DNA of 64,000 nt from Vulcanimicrobiota bacterium (GTDB lineage Bacteria; Vulcanimicrobiota; Vulcanimicrobiia; Vulcanimicrobiales; Vulcanimicrobiaceae). The notes beneath the pieces are model-generated. The model saw nothing but the letters and a program-made list of their open reading frames with translations, ran no database searches and had not been told where the DNA came from. The position numbers were made by a program, and so were the translations under genes. The stretch is from positions 100,548 through 164,547 of the forward strand of contig PLWS01000004.1 in assembly GCA_003151115.1 (NCBI GenBank), written 5' to 3'. Positions 8,954 through 18,474 of this stretch are shown one piece after another (the stretch's first letter is position 1; the number at the start of each line of letters is the position of its first letter).

Positions 8954-9946
8954 GTGACGCGCGATTCCTACGCCGCTGCGGGCGTCGATATCGCCGCGGG
9001 CAACGAAGCGGTAGCGCGTTACCAAGACGTGATGCGCGGCTGGCGGCACGCCGGCCAGCTCGACCAGATCGGCGGTTTCGGCGGGCTCTTCAGCCTGCCG
9101 GGAGATTCCGGACGCGCGCTGGCGGCTTCGACCGATGGCGTCGGAACCAAATTGTTGATCGCGGCGGAGCTTGGACGGTACGGCAGCGTCGGCGCCGATC
9201 TCGTGAATCACTGCGTCAACGACATTTTAGTTGTCAACGCGACGCCGTTGTTTTTTCTTGATTATCTCGCGGTTGGGAAGCTCGAGCCCGAGGTTGCGGC
9301 GGAAATCGTGCGCGGGTGTTTCGAAGCGTGTAAGAAACACAACTGCGCGCTGCTGGGCGGTGAGACGGCGGAAATGCCGGGATTGTATGCCGAGGGACAT
9401 TTCGATCTTGCGGGGACGATCGTGGGTCTGGTCGATTTGGCCGACGTGCCGAAGAAAGAAGACGTCGCGCCGGGCGATGCGATTATCGGATTGCCTTCGG
9501 TCGGGTTGCATACGAACGGATATACGCTGGCGCGCAAACTGCTCGACGCCGCCACGTTTGGCGGCGCTTTACTCGCGGAACATCCTTCGTATTACGAGGA
9601 TGTACGCGCGATCCAAAAGGTCGCGCGCGTGCATGCAATGGCGCACATCACCGGCGGTGGATTGCTCGAAAATATTCCGCGGACGCTGCCGGACAACGTT
9701 AAGGCGATCTGCGAGCAGTCGCGTTGGGAAGTGCCGGAAATTTTCAAGGAGTTGGTAAAGCGCGGCGACCTCGGGCACGAGGAGCGCTACCGCACTTTTA
9801 ATATGGGAATCGGCTACACGCTCGTCGTTCCGCTTGGGGATGCGTCGAAGGCGATTGCCGCCGTGCCCGGCGCGAAAGTCATCGGCTGGATTGAAGCGCG
9901 CAGCGACGGCGAGCCGCGCATTGTCGTGCACCCCGCGCGCGAGTAG
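8954..9946 (+). CDS. purM: Phosphoribosylformylglycinamidine cyclo-ligase (AIR synthetase)
   Basis: 330 residues. Makes 5-aminoimidazole ribotide from FGAM with ATP in purine synthesis. Motifs are SYAAAGVDIAAGNEAV at the N-terminus, STDGVGTKLLIA, HCVNDILV, LLGGETAEMPG and VGLHTNGYTLAR. GTG start; a TAGAAT hexamer lies 21 nt upstream. The next purine gene (purN fusion) follows after a 136-bp repeat-filled gap, so the two probably form a purine unit interrupted by repeats. Confidence 0.96.
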   Translation: MTRDSYAAAGVDIAAGNEAVARYQDVMRGWRHAGQLDQIGGFGGLFSLPGDSGRALAASTDGVGTKLLIAAELGRYGSVGADLVNHCVNDILVVNATPLFFLDYLAVGKLEPEVAAEIVRGCFEACKKHNCALLGGETAEMPGLYAEGHFDLAGTIVGLVDLADVPKKEDVAPGDAIIGLPSVGLHTNGYTLARKLLDAATFGGALLAEHPSYYEDVRAIQKVARVHAMAHITGGGLLENIPRTLPDNVKAICEQSRWEVPEIFKELVKRGDLGHEERYRTFNMGIGYTLVVPLGDASKAIAAVPGAKVIGWIEARSDGEPRIVVHPARE

Positions 9947-9959
9947 CATGGCGGCCCGG

Positions 9960-10076
9960 GAGCTGGTTAATCTTGTTGTTGAGTTGAGCGGGCCTCGGCT
10001 TCGCTCGGCCGTGCCCTTCGACAGGCTCAGGATGACATCCCGACCGGGGCGCCAAACGGCGCCCGCTCACCATGAA
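9960..10076 (+). repeat. Intergenic modular repeat cluster
   Basis: GGCCTCGGCTTCGCTCGGCC module, then a CCCTTCGACAGGCTCAGG tail ending GATGACA, then the hairpin GGGGCGCC-AAAC-GGCGCCC with tail GCTCACCATGAAA. The last tail ends 7 bp before the GNAT-PurN start codon. Confidence 0.82.
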
Positions 10077-10082
10077 ATAAAA

Positions 10083-11114
10083 ATGATTGCCGCCGACCAG
10101 CCGGACGCGCAACTGCTGGCGTGGATCGATTACGAGTTCGGCGGGACGTGGAGCTCCGAAGCGTTCGCCGGAAAGAATATCGTCGCAAAGAAAGGCGACC
10201 GGTTTGCGGGATTTGCAACGTACGATCCGCAGGGCCTAAGGTTTTCTTGGTTGCGCGGTTTGGGAGCGCAAGACGGCGTAGGCATCTTCGGGCCGTTCGG
10301 CGTTTCCGCCGAGTTTCGCGGATCGGCGCTGGGACCGGCGCTGTTACGAGAGGCGCTTGCAGGGCTGCGCGATGAGGGTTATGCGAGGGCGCTTATTCCG
10401 GCGGTTGGTAACGATAAGCTCATCGCGTACTATGAGAAACATGCCGGCGCGAAGATAGCGGAGCGATTCGATCGTTCGCGGTGGCGGGAGAAGAAATGGC
10501 GCACGGTTGTGCTTGCGTCGGGGCAAGGCACAAATTTTCAAGCGATCATCAATAGCGTCGCAACCGGCGCGCTTCCGTTAAACATCGTCGCCCTGGTTTC
10601 AAACAATCCGAATGCATTTGCGCTGCAGCGGGCGCGCGCCGCGCATATTCAGGCGATTTCATTGCCGTGGGAGCGCGGGACGCAGCTGCGTCCGGATTAC
10701 GACGCGCAGCTTTCCGAAGCGGTGCGGCGGGCCGAGCCGGATCTCGTTTTACTATTGGGGTGGATGCATTTGCTCGACGACCGCTTTATCGCCGAGTTTC
10801 CCGAAACGATCAACATTCATCCGGCTTTTCTTCCGCTAGCGGAGGGAGCGAACGAAGTGGTGTTTCCGGACGGTACTTCCACGCCGGCTTTTCGCGGTGC
10901 GCGCGCTGTGCGCGACGCGCTCGCGTGGGGCAGCCGATGGACCGGCGCCAGCGCCCACCGCATTACGCTGCACACCGATCGCGGCCCCGTACTCGTGCGA
11001 AAACCGCTCGCAATTAGCGCGGGCGAGACTGAGAAGGGTGTGCTAACGCGTCTGCATCCGATCGAACATCAGATTATGCGCGAAGCCATTATGCGCTGGG
11101 TGTACGAGCGGTAA
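10083..11114 (+). CDS. purN: GNAT acetyltransferase domain fused to phosphoribosylglycinamide formyltransferase
   Basis: 343 residues in one frame. Residues 1-~138 look like a GNAT fold (GIFGPFGVSAEFRGSALGPALL is the acetyl-CoA loop region). From about 140 the protein is PurN: RTVVLASGQGTNFQAII, then NIHPAFLP with catalytic Asn and His, and TGASAHRITLHTDRGPVL with the catalytic Asp. PurN formylates GAR in purine synthesis. ATG at 10083 is used because everything upstream in frame is repeat sequence. A GNAT-PurN fusion is unusual; the role of the GNAT part is unknown. Confidence 0.85.
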   Translation: MIAADQPDAQLLAWIDYEFGGTWSSEAFAGKNIVAKKGDRFAGFATYDPQGLRFSWLRGLGAQDGVGIFGPFGVSAEFRGSALGPALLREALAGLRDEGYARALIPAVGNDKLIAYYEKHAGAKIAERFDRSRWREKKWRTVVLASGQGTNFQAIINSVATGALPLNIVALVSNNPNAFALQRARAAHIQAISLPWERGTQLRPDYDAQLSEAVRRAEPDLVLLLGWMHLLDDRFIAEFPETINIHPAFLPLAEGANEVVFPDGTSTPAFRGARAVRDALAWGSRWTGASAHRITLHTDRGPVLVRKPLAISAGETEKGVLTRLHPIEHQIMREAIMRWVYER

Positions 11115-11162
11115 TGACCTCAGATAGCTCGGCAGCGGCCCTGCGGACGCTCGCGGTCCTTT

Positions 11163-11522
11163 ATGGCCGTAGTCGTTGCCATGCCGCTCGTGGAGATTCC
11201 GTTCTTCGGAAGAGAGATGTTGGCGCGGCTGATCTTAAGTGGGGTATTTGGCGGAGCGATCTGGGTTGCGCTATACCATTACATTCGAAAGGGCAGCTCG
11301 GCGGCACGCATAACCCTCACGATTTTTGCGGGCCTTGGCGTATTGACTCTGGGCGCAACGTGGTTTTTGGTGATCAGGATTCCCGTACTTGCACTGGCTT
11401 ACGGCATCGGCATATTCGCGCGCGCAGCCATAGTCATATTAGTGAACTCGGAACCCATCAAAACGATTGCTCCGGAAGTGCCGGCGGCGAAATGCACGCT
11501 GAAAGCGGTACGGTTGCGCTGA
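11163..11522 (+). CDS. Small multi-pass membrane protein of unknown function
   Basis: 119 residues with about three hydrophobic segments (LILSGVFGGAIWVALYHYI; ITLTIFAGLGVLTLGATWFL; ALAYGIGIFARAAIVILV). No recognisable family. The frame is closed by a TGA just after the purN stop, and ATG at 11163 is the first usual start. It follows purN by 48 bp and may be cotranscribed. It converges with the coiled-coil gene at 11536. A shorter real product cannot be excluded. Confidence 0.5.
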   Translation: MAVVVAMPLVEIPFFGREMLARLILSGVFGGAIWVALYHYIRKGSSAARITLTIFAGLGVLTLGATWFLVIRIPVLALAYGIGIFARAAIVILVNSEPIKTIAPEVPAAKCTLKAVRLR

Positions 11523-11535
11523 TAAATCGGAAGAG

Positions 11536-11811
11536 CTAAGCTGGTCGCTGTTCGAGGATTTGCAGGCGGCGCTCGAACGCATCGAAGCGCAGGTCCACGG
11601 AGTCGAAGCGCTTGTTCATCTTGTATTCGAGTGACTCGAAACGGCGGTCAACGGTCTCGAAACGACTATTGATGTCGGACTCTAGTGATCCGAAGCGGCG
11701 ATCCATCTCAGCGGTAAACTCTGCGCGAAATGAGGCGAAACCATGGGCGGTTGCTTCGCTCAGGTCGACAATGGCTGCCATCAAGTCGGCGGTCGAATAT
11801 CTTCGGCTCAT
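11536..11811 (-). CDS. Short coiled-coil protein
   Basis: 91 residues from ATG 11811; the frame extends upstream into repeat DNA and was trimmed. After a short N-terminus (MSRRYSTADLMAAIVDL) the rest is heptad-like with regular Phe, Leu and Arg positions (MDRRFGSLES, DRRFESLEYKM, RFDAFERRLQIL), typical of small bacterial coiled-coil proteins of unknown role. A related but broken gene with a 21-bp tandem repeat lies at 53386-53784. No catalytic motif is visible. Confidence 0.6.
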   Translation of the reverse strand: MSRRYSTADLMAAIVDLSEATAHGFASFRAEFTAEMDRRFGSLESDINSRFETVDRRFESLEYKMNKRFDSVDLRFDAFERRLQILEQRPA

Positions 11812-11873
11812 GGATGATACCGTGGCATACGCTTGTGTCGGTCCTATTTCCCGTTTATTGCTAAAGCTCGGTA

Positions 11874-11963
11874 GCGTGCGGGCCTCGTGCTTCGGCAAAC
11901 TCAGCATGACATAGTCGGCCGTCCTTCGACTGGGGCGCCAAGTGGCGCCGGCTCACCATGACA
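11874..11963 (+). repeat. Intergenic modular repeat cluster
   Basis: GCGGGCCTCGTGCTTCGG, a GGCAAACTCAGCATGACA variant tail, then CCTTCGACTGGGGCGCC-AAGT-GGCGCC hairpin and a GCTCACCATGACA tail. Plus orientation although both flanking genes are on the minus strand. Confidence 0.8.
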
Positions 11964-11978
11964 CCTAATCCCTGCGCG

Positions 11979-12961
<983 letters not shown>

Positions 12962-12965
<4 letters not shown>

Positions 12966-13354
12966 TTGCAATGTGCCAATCGATTGAGTTTTGCGGCGAG
13001 CGCGAACGCGTCGGCGTCTTCGTCGCGGTTAAACACCCACGTGCGCGCGCCGCTTTTCTGCGTGCTGAACACGTAGACGTCGCTTTTGGAAACCTCATCG
13101 CGACGCATCTTCAAGCCTTTCGCTTGCATCGTTATGGTGTGGTCCGTGCCGACGCCGGTGCAGCCCATATCTTTTACTTGCACGACCGTGTCGTCGCGGG
13201 TGCCGCCGGCTTCTTGCTCCTCGATGATGACGGTGTTGCCCGCCAGGACGAAATTGACGACGGAAGAGCCATGGTGCAGAACCCCGAGCATCGTTTTTGC
13301 CGAGGCGGCCAGCGGAAGAAGCGCCAGCGCGCAGGCTAGTAGGACATAGCGCAT
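12962..13354 (-). CDS. Small exported protein of unknown function
   Basis: 130 residues with a clear signal peptide ([19 protein letters not shown]). The mature part is Val- and Gly-rich, with three cysteines and no recognised domain ([34 protein letters not shown]). It begins 9 bp after argB ends and its stop overlaps the aldo/keto reductase start, so it is embedded in that unit. Linkage to argB looks positional rather than metabolic. Confidence 0.7.
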
Positions 13355-13363
13355 GGATCCTTG

Positions 13364-14161
13364 TTACCCAATCGTGGTGGCGTTGCCCGCTAACGCGCCC
13401 GCAAGCGCGCCGGGCTGGGCGGCGCAAATATACGCGCGCTTTACGCCGGCGCCGACCGCCTCGATCGCCGCCAGGATTTTCGGCTTCATGCCGCTTGCGC
13501 AGTTCTCCGATGCGGCAAATTGCTGCGCTTCGGCGATAGTGAATTCGCTGATGGCCGAAGACGGGTCGGCCGGATTGCGAAGGACGCGCGCGACGTTGGT
13601 GAGCGTGATGTAGGCTTCGGCGCGCAGTGCGCCGGCGATCGCGCCGGCAGCGGTGTCGGCGTTGACGTTGTAGGCGTGCGCCGAATTTTCGGAGATCGCT
13701 ACGGGCGCAACGATCGGCATGAAGCCGCCGTCGAGCAAGGCTTGGAGCGGCGCCGGATCGATCGCGGTGATTTCGCCGACGAAGCCGAGATCTTCACCCG
13801 AGAGTGAAGCGGCGCGGCGCGCGCGGATCAGCCCGCCGTCCTCGCCGCTGATGCCAACGGCCGGAATGCCGCGCTGCAAACACGCGCGCACGAGGCGTTT
13901 GTTGGCGGTCGCGCAGAGGACGGCTTCGACGATGTCGAGCGCGTCGGTTTCGGTGACGCGTAGGCCGTCCACGCGCCGGGACCCTACCCCCCGGCGCGCC
14001 AGCGCTTCATCGATCTCCGGCCCACCGCCGTGCACGAGGATGACGGCGTGCCCGGCGGTTCGGAGTTCGGCCAGCTCGGCGAGGAGAGCTTGATCCCCGC
14101 CGGCGCCCATGGCGTTTCCGCCGTATTTTACTAAAATTTTCAGCGTTTGCCCCCTCGTCAT
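13364..14161 (-). CDS. argB: Acetylglutamate kinase
   Basis: 265 residues of the amino-acid kinase family. Phosphorylates N-acetylglutamate, second step of arginine synthesis. Motifs are ILVKYGGNAMG, ILVHGGGPEIDEAL, GLRVTETDALDIVEAVL and NVNADTAAGAIAGAL. The ATG at 14161 lies inside an intergenic repeat module (CCTCGTCATGCGCC). An AGGGGG stretch follows it and sits 7 nt before a CTG that would start at KILVKYGG, where homologues usually begin, so the real start may be that CTG. Divergent from argF across a 117-bp region with ARG-box-like sites. Confidence 0.94.
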   Translation of the reverse strand: MTRGQTLKILVKYGGNAMGAGGDQALLAELAELRTAGHAVILVHGGGPEIDEALARRGVGSRRVDGLRVTETDALDIVEAVLCATANKRLVRACLQRGIPAVGISGEDGGLIRARRAASLSGEDLGFVGEITAIDPAPLQALLDGGFMPIVAPVAISENSAHAYNVNADTAAGAIAGALRAEAYITLTNVARVLRNPADPSSAISEFTIAEAQQFAASENCASGMKPKILAAIEAVGAGVKRAYICAAQPGALAGALAGNATTIG

Positions 14162-14211
14162 GCGCCCGATGGGCGCTGCTCGGGGTCCTTCGACAGGCTC
14201 AGGATGACAAT
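14147..14211 (+). repeat. Intergenic modular repeat cluster overlapping the argB start
   Basis: CCCTCGTCATGCGCCCGATG module, hairpin GCGCCCGATGGGCGC, then GGTCCTTCGACAGGCTC and tail AGGATGACA. The annotated argB ATG lies within it. Confidence 0.8.
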
Positions 14212-14240
14212 GGCAGCGGCGCCCATTTTGCCAGGAGGGG

Positions 14241-14274
14241 TTGCAATTTTATGCACGATATGTATAAATATACA
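14241..14274 (+). promoter_or_regulatory. Tandem ARG-box-like palindromes over a candidate argF promoter
   Basis: TGCAATTTTATGCA (14242-14255) and TGTATAAATATACA (14261-14274) are two AT-rich imperfect/perfect inverted repeats 19 bp apart centre to centre, like paired ArgR boxes. They overlap TTGCAA (-35-like, 14241) and TATAAA (-10-like, 14262). Transcription would begin only a few bases before the argF ATG at 14279. ArgR is encoded 1.1 kb downstream. Confidence 0.6.
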
Positions 14275-14278
14275 GCAT

Positions 14279-15250
14279 ATGTACGTCCTCGCGCCAGCCC
14301 CCACCCTTTACGGACGGCATTTTCTCACCGTCGACGACTTCTCGGCCGGGGAACTGGGTGCACTCCTGAGGCTGGCGGCCTACCTGAAAGGCCGGCGCAC
14401 GGCCGAGCAGTCCTCGGTACTGCCCGGCAAAACGCTGGCGATGCTCTTCGAAAAGCCCAGCCTGCGGACGCGCGTTTCATTTGAAGTCGCGATGACGCAA
14501 CTCGGCGGGCACGTGATTTTCGCCGACGGCCAAGAGTTTTTGATCGGCACACGCGAGTCGCCCGAAGATGCGGCGCGTGCACTTTCTCGTTACGCCGACG
14601 CGATCGTCATCCGCACGCACGCGCACGAACCGCTGCAACGTTTTGCGGACGCGGCGACGGTGCCGGTCATCAACGGCTTATCGGCGGCCGCGCATCCGAG
14701 CCAAGCGCTCGCGGATCTCCTGACGATGCAAGAACGCTTCGGTTCGCTGCAGGGTTTGACGATCGCATTTGTGGGCGATGCGAAAAATAACGTGGCGGCA
14801 TCGCTCGCGGAAGCCGCGGTGCTCGCGGGCGCGACGATGCACTTCGGTTCACCGCCGTCGCACCGGCCCTCGGAGCATTTTCTGGCCAAACTCAAAGCCA
14901 TGGGCAAGCCGCACGGCGGCGACGCGCGCGCGTTTTGCAGCGCCGTGCGCGCGGTACGCGGTGCGGATGTCATTTACACCGACGTGTGGACTTCGATGGG
15001 CGAAGAAGCGTCGACCGAACGCAATCGCGCGGTCCTTTCACCGTTTCGCGTAACCGAGGAGCTTTTCATACATGCGGCCGGACATGCGATCTTCATGCAC
15101 TGCCTGCCCGCGCATCGGGGTGAAGAAGTTACCGCGAGCGTTATCGACGGGCCCCGGAGTGTGGTTTTCGACCAAGCCGAGAACCGGATGCACTCGCAAA
15201 AAGCTTTGCTTGTCGCGCTCATGACGACGCTAAAGGGGTTTCCGGTATGA
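14279..15250 (+). CDS. argF: Ornithine carbamoyltransferase
   Basis: 323 residues. Forms citrulline from ornithine and carbamoyl phosphate. Motifs are FEKPSLRTRVSFEVAM (carbamoyl-phosphate site), HPSQALADLLTM, TDVWTSMGEE and the HCLPAHRGEEV Cys loop. ATG at 14279 is chosen because homology starts there; the open frame reaches upstream into repeat sequence. An AGGAGG at 14233 is 40 nt away, too far for this start, so initiation may be leaderless. Separated from argR by a repeat cluster. Confidence 0.95.
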   Translation: MYVLAPAPTLYGRHFLTVDDFSAGELGALLRLAAYLKGRRTAEQSSVLPGKTLAMLFEKPSLRTRVSFEVAMTQLGGHVIFADGQEFLIGTRESPEDAARALSRYADAIVIRTHAHEPLQRFADAATVPVINGLSAAAHPSQALADLLTMQERFGSLQGLTIAFVGDAKNNVAASLAEAAVLAGATMHFGSPPSHRPSEHFLAKLKAMGKPHGGDARAFCSAVRAVRGADVIYTDVWTSMGEEASTERNRAVLSPFRVTEELFIHAAGHAIFMHCLPAHRGEEVTASVIDGPRSVVFDQAENRMHSQKALLVALMTTLKGFPV

Positions 15251-15265
15251 GCGCGATCTTCACGC

Positions 15266-15386
15266 GGCCCTCGACTCGCTTCGCTCGCTCGGGCATGGTT
15301 CGACTGGGGCGCCTCACGGCGCCCGCTCACCATGACACATTGGGGGCGCCCGCTCACCATGACACTATTGTGCTCACCATGACAAC
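15266..15386 (+). repeat. Intergenic modular repeat cluster with tandem tails
   Basis: CGGCCCTCGACTCGCTTCG module, GGTTCGACTGGGGCGCC-TCAC-GGCGCCC hairpin, and three CTCACCATGACA tails (about 15331, 15354, 15374). The last tail ends four bases before the argR GTG. Confidence 0.82.
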
Positions 15387-15389
15387 GTT

Positions 15390-15857
15390 GTGAAAGAACG
15401 CAGGCAGAGAGCGATCCTGACTCTGGTGGCGACGCGGCCGATCCATTCGCAAGAAGAACTGGCGTCAATGCTCGATTCGCAGGGTTACGAAACGACGCAG
15501 GCCACGATTTCGCGCGACATCAAAGAACTTGGGCTTGCAAAAGTGCCGATTAAGAACGGCAACGGAAACGGCCATCAGTTTAAGTATGTGTTGCCGAGTC
15601 CGCAGCTCTCGTTCGCGAGCCGGCTGCATCGCGCGGTGACCGAACTGGTCACGAGCATTCAGAGCAGCGTCAATTTGATCGTCCTGCGCACGCCGCCGGG
15701 AAGTGCCATGCTGGTCGCGACGGCGATCGACGAGGCGCAGTGGCCCGAGATCATCGGCTCGATTGCCGGCGACGATACGATTATGGTGATCGTACGCGAC
15801 CCGAAAGAAACGCCCATCATCGTACAACGCTTCATTGATTTGCGGGAGTCCACGTGA
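15390..15857 (+). CDS. argR: Arginine repressor
   Basis: 155 residues. N-terminal winged helix (QEELASMLDSQGYETTQATI followed by SRDIKELGLAKV) and C-terminal arginine-binding, oligomerising domain (PGSAMLVATAIDE; GSIAGDDTIMVI). Arginine-bound hexamers bind ARG boxes, and candidate sites lie before argF. GTG start directly downstream of a repeat tail, with no Shine-Dalgarno sequence. Its stop overlaps the argG start by four bases (GTGA), so repressor and enzyme genes are coupled. Confidence 0.95.
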   Translation: MKERRQRAILTLVATRPIHSQEELASMLDSQGYETTQATISRDIKELGLAKVPIKNGNGNGHQFKYVLPSPQLSFASRLHRAVTELVTSIQSSVNLIVLRTPPGSAMLVATAIDEAQWPEIIGSIAGDDTIMVIVRDPKETPIIVQRFIDLREST

Positions 15858-17080
15858 ACGACAAAACCATCGTCTTAGCTTATTCGGGCGGGCTCGATAC
15901 GTCGGTGCTGCTCAAACGCTTCTTGCTGGAAGGCTACGACGTTATCGCGTTGACCGCCGACTTGGGCGAGAGCGACGCGATTGCGGGTGGCGGCGCGGCT
16001 GCCGCATTGCACGCGGTAAAAGCGAAAGCGATGGCGCTCGGCGCGCGCGATGCGGTGCTGGTCGATGCAAAGAATCGCTTCATCGAAGACTTCGCCCTAA
16101 AAGCGCTGCACGCCAATGCTTTATATGAAGGCGTCTATCCGCTCTCGGCGGCGCTGTCGCGGCCGCTCATCGCGCATCTTTTGGTGGAAACGGCGCACGC
16201 TCAGGGTGCCTCCGTCGTCGCACACGGGTGCACGGGTAAGGGCAACGATCAGGTGCGGATCGAGTTGGGCGTTCGCGCGCTCGATCCGCAGCTGACGTGT
16301 CGTGCGCCGCTGCGGGAACAGCCGCTCTCGCGTCCCGACGCGATTGCGTTTGCCAAAGAGCACGACGTGCCGATTTCTCATACGCAAGATAAGCCGTATT
16401 CGATCGACGCGAATCTTTGGGGCCGTTCGATCGAGGCCGGCGTGCTGGAAGATCCGTGGAACGCGCCGCCCGAAGATGCCTACGCGTGGACCGCCTCGCC
16501 TGCCGCGCGGCCCGCGCAAGCCGACGAGATCGTCATCGACTTCGAGGACGGCATTCCGAAGTGGAATCGCACAGACGGCTGGGAGATGGTTGCGCAGCTC
16601 AATGTGATCGCCGGAAAGCATGGCATCGGACGGATCGATCTCGTGGAGGATCGCGTGATCGGTTTGAAGTCGCGCGAAGTCTACGAATGCCCGGCTTCCA
16701 CGGTTTTGATCGCCGCGCATAAGGCGCTCGAACGGGTTGTGCTGACGCGCGACGAGCTGCGTTTTAAGGCGCTGTGCGATCAGCGTTATTCCGAACTTAT
16801 TTACGACGGATTGTGGATGTCGCCGCTGCGCGATGCATTCGACGCTTTTAATGCCTCGTTCGCAACGCGCATGACCGGAAAAGTTCGTTTGAGTTTGTAC
16901 CAGGGAGTCGCAACGGTTACCGGGATTCAGTCGCCCTACGGGATCTATTCCGAAGCGCTCGCCACGTATGGAAAAGGCGACGCTTTCGATCACAACGCAG
17001 CTGAGGGGTTTGTGAAACTTCATGGCTTACCGCTGGAATTGGTCGCACGAGTTACGACGCCTCACCCCGAGTTGGTATGA
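15854..17080 (+). CDS. argG: Argininosuccinate synthase
   Basis: 408 residues, normal length. Joins citrulline and aspartate with ATP. VLAYSGGLDTSVLLKRF is the N-type ATP pyrophosphatase P-loop; HGCTGKGNDQVRIEL and YSIDANLWGRSIEAG are family blocks. GTG start overlapping argR (GTGA); the stop overlaps the argH ATG (ATGA), which gives a tightly coupled argRGHC chain. Confidence 0.96.
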   Translation: MNDKTIVLAYSGGLDTSVLLKRFLLEGYDVIALTADLGESDAIAGGGAAAALHAVKAKAMALGARDAVLVDAKNRFIEDFALKALHANALYEGVYPLSAALSRPLIAHLLVETAHAQGASVVAHGCTGKGNDQVRIELGVRALDPQLTCRAPLREQPLSRPDAIAFAKEHDVPISHTQDKPYSIDANLWGRSIEAGVLEDPWNAPPEDAYAWTASPAARPAQADEIVIDFEDGIPKWNRTDGWEMVAQLNVIAGKHGIGRIDLVEDRVIGLKSREVYECPASTVLIAAHKALERVVLTRDELRFKALCDQRYSELIYDGLWMSPLRDAFDAFNASFATRMTGKVRLSLYQGVATVTGIQSPYGIYSEALATYGKGDAFDHNAAEGFVKLHGLPLELVARVTTPHPELV

Positions 17081-18474
17081 GCGCCAACCTCCAATGGGGA
17101 GGGCGCTTTCAAACCGCGCCGGATCCGGCGCTGATCGCTTTCGGTTCGTCGCTTGCAGACGATCTGGTGCTCGCGCCGTTCGATGTGCAGTGTTCGCGCG
17201 CGCACGTGCAGGCTTTGCGCGGAGGCAAGATTCTCTCGCAGGCACAAGCGGACGAGCTCTCTTCCGCGCTCGACCGCATCGCCGCCGAGATTGAGAGCGG
17301 CGAATTTGCGGCGTTCGCGTGGAGTTGCGGCGCCGAAGACATCCACGGCGCGATCGACGCGCGCGTTCGCGAGCTTACGCCGGCAGGCGGGCACCTGCAT
17401 ACGGGCCGCAGCCGAAACGATCAGGTGGCCACGACGTTGCTGCTGTACGCCGCCGATCGCGCGGAAAAAGGCAAGGCGCTCGTTGCGCGCATTATCGCGC
17501 GGCTGCTCGATTTCGCCGAGGGCGAGCTCAAAGCCGAAACGTTAGTCGCCGGCACGACGCACTGGCAGCCGGCGCAGCCGGTGTTGCTGGCATTTTACTT
17601 GGGCGCGATAGCCGAGGCGTTCAATCGCGACATGCACCGGTTTTCCGACACCGCGCATAACGCGAAGGAAGCCTGCCCGCTTGGTTCGGGTGCGCTGGCC
17701 GGCTCAACGCTGCCGCTCGATCGCAAGGTGGCGTGCGCCGCGCTCGGCTTCCGGGAGCCGACGCGCAATGCGTTAGATGCGATCGGAAACCGCGATGCCG
17801 CACTCGACGTGGCGCACGCGTTCGTGCGCGCGCTCGCAGATGCCGCGCGCATGAGTGAGGAGCTCGTCATCTGGTTCACGCCGGCGTTCGGCTACGCGCG
17901 TTTGGGTGACACGGCTGCGACCGGCTCGAGTTTAATGCCGCAAAAACGTAATCCCGATCCGTTCGAGTTGGTGCGCGCAACCGCGGCCGATCTCTGCGGC
18001 CGCTACGCGGGCGCGGTTTCGTCGATGGCGACGCTCGGTTTTTCTTATCATCGCGATCTGCAAGTCACCAAGGCCATCATCATCGCGATCGTCGAGCGCG
18101 GCTTGGCGGCGCTCGACGCATTCGAGCGCGCTCTTTCACATGTGACGTTCGAACGCGAACGGATGAACGCGCTGGCGGACGCGAACTTCACCGTCGCCAC
18201 CGACGTGGCCGACGCGCTCATCGCAAACGGTGTGGCTGCGCGGGAAGCGCATATGTCGGTCGGCGCTGCGGTCACGCGCGCCGAGGAAGAAGGACGCGGC
18301 CTGGATTCGACGGACTTGGCTCGGATGGCCGAAGACGCTCAACTTTCCGGACTTGACGCGCCGCTCGACGCGATGGCGTCGGTGCGGGCGAAGAAGACGT
18401 TCGGTTCGACGCATCCCGAAGAAGTGGCGCGCGCACTCGGCACGCTGCGCCGCCAGCTCGAGGCGACATCGTGA
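17077..18474 (+). CDS. argH: Argininosuccinate lyase
   Basis: 465 residues of the fumarase/aspartase superfamily; splits argininosuccinate into arginine and fumarate. Motifs are LQWGGRF at the start, DIHGAIDARV, HTGRSRNDQVATT, GTTHWQPAQPV (catalytic His) and the signature TGSSLMPQKRNPDPFELVRA with the catalytic Ser loop. It overlaps both neighbours by four bases. Confidence 0.96.
   Translation: MSANLQWGGRFQTAPDPALIAFGSSLADDLVLAPFDVQCSRAHVQALRGGKILSQAQADELSSALDRIAAEIESGEFAAFAWSCGAEDIHGAIDARVRELTPAGGHLHTGRSRNDQVATTLLLYAADRAEKGKALVARIIARLLDFAEGELKAETLVAGTTHWQPAQPVLLAFYLGAIAEAFNRDMHRFSDTAHNAKEACPLGSGALAGSTLPLDRKVACAALGFREPTRNALDAIGNRDAALDVAHAFVRALADAARMSEELVIWFTPAFGYARLGDTAATGSSLMPQKRNPDPFELVRATAADLCGRYAGAVSSMATLGFSYHRDLQVTKAIIIAIVERGLAALDAFERALSHVTFERERMNALADANFTVATDVADALIANGVAAREAHMSVGAAVTRAEEEGRGLDSTDLARMAEDAQLSGLDAPLDAMASVRAKKTFGSTHPEEVARALGTLRRQLEATS

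Noticed and set aside
14251..14484. A 77-codon frame beginning ATGCACGATATG after AGGAGG, upstream of and overlapping argF
   Set aside because: Although the AGGAGG spacing is acceptable (12 nt), the product is Arg/Pro-rich and out of frame with argF; the ATG lies inside the ARG-box-like palindromes. A leader-peptide role cannot be excluded but nothing else supports it.
16121..17023. Minus-strand open frame of 300 codons opposite argG
   Set aside because: Composition of a shadow frame; argG is complete on the other strand.
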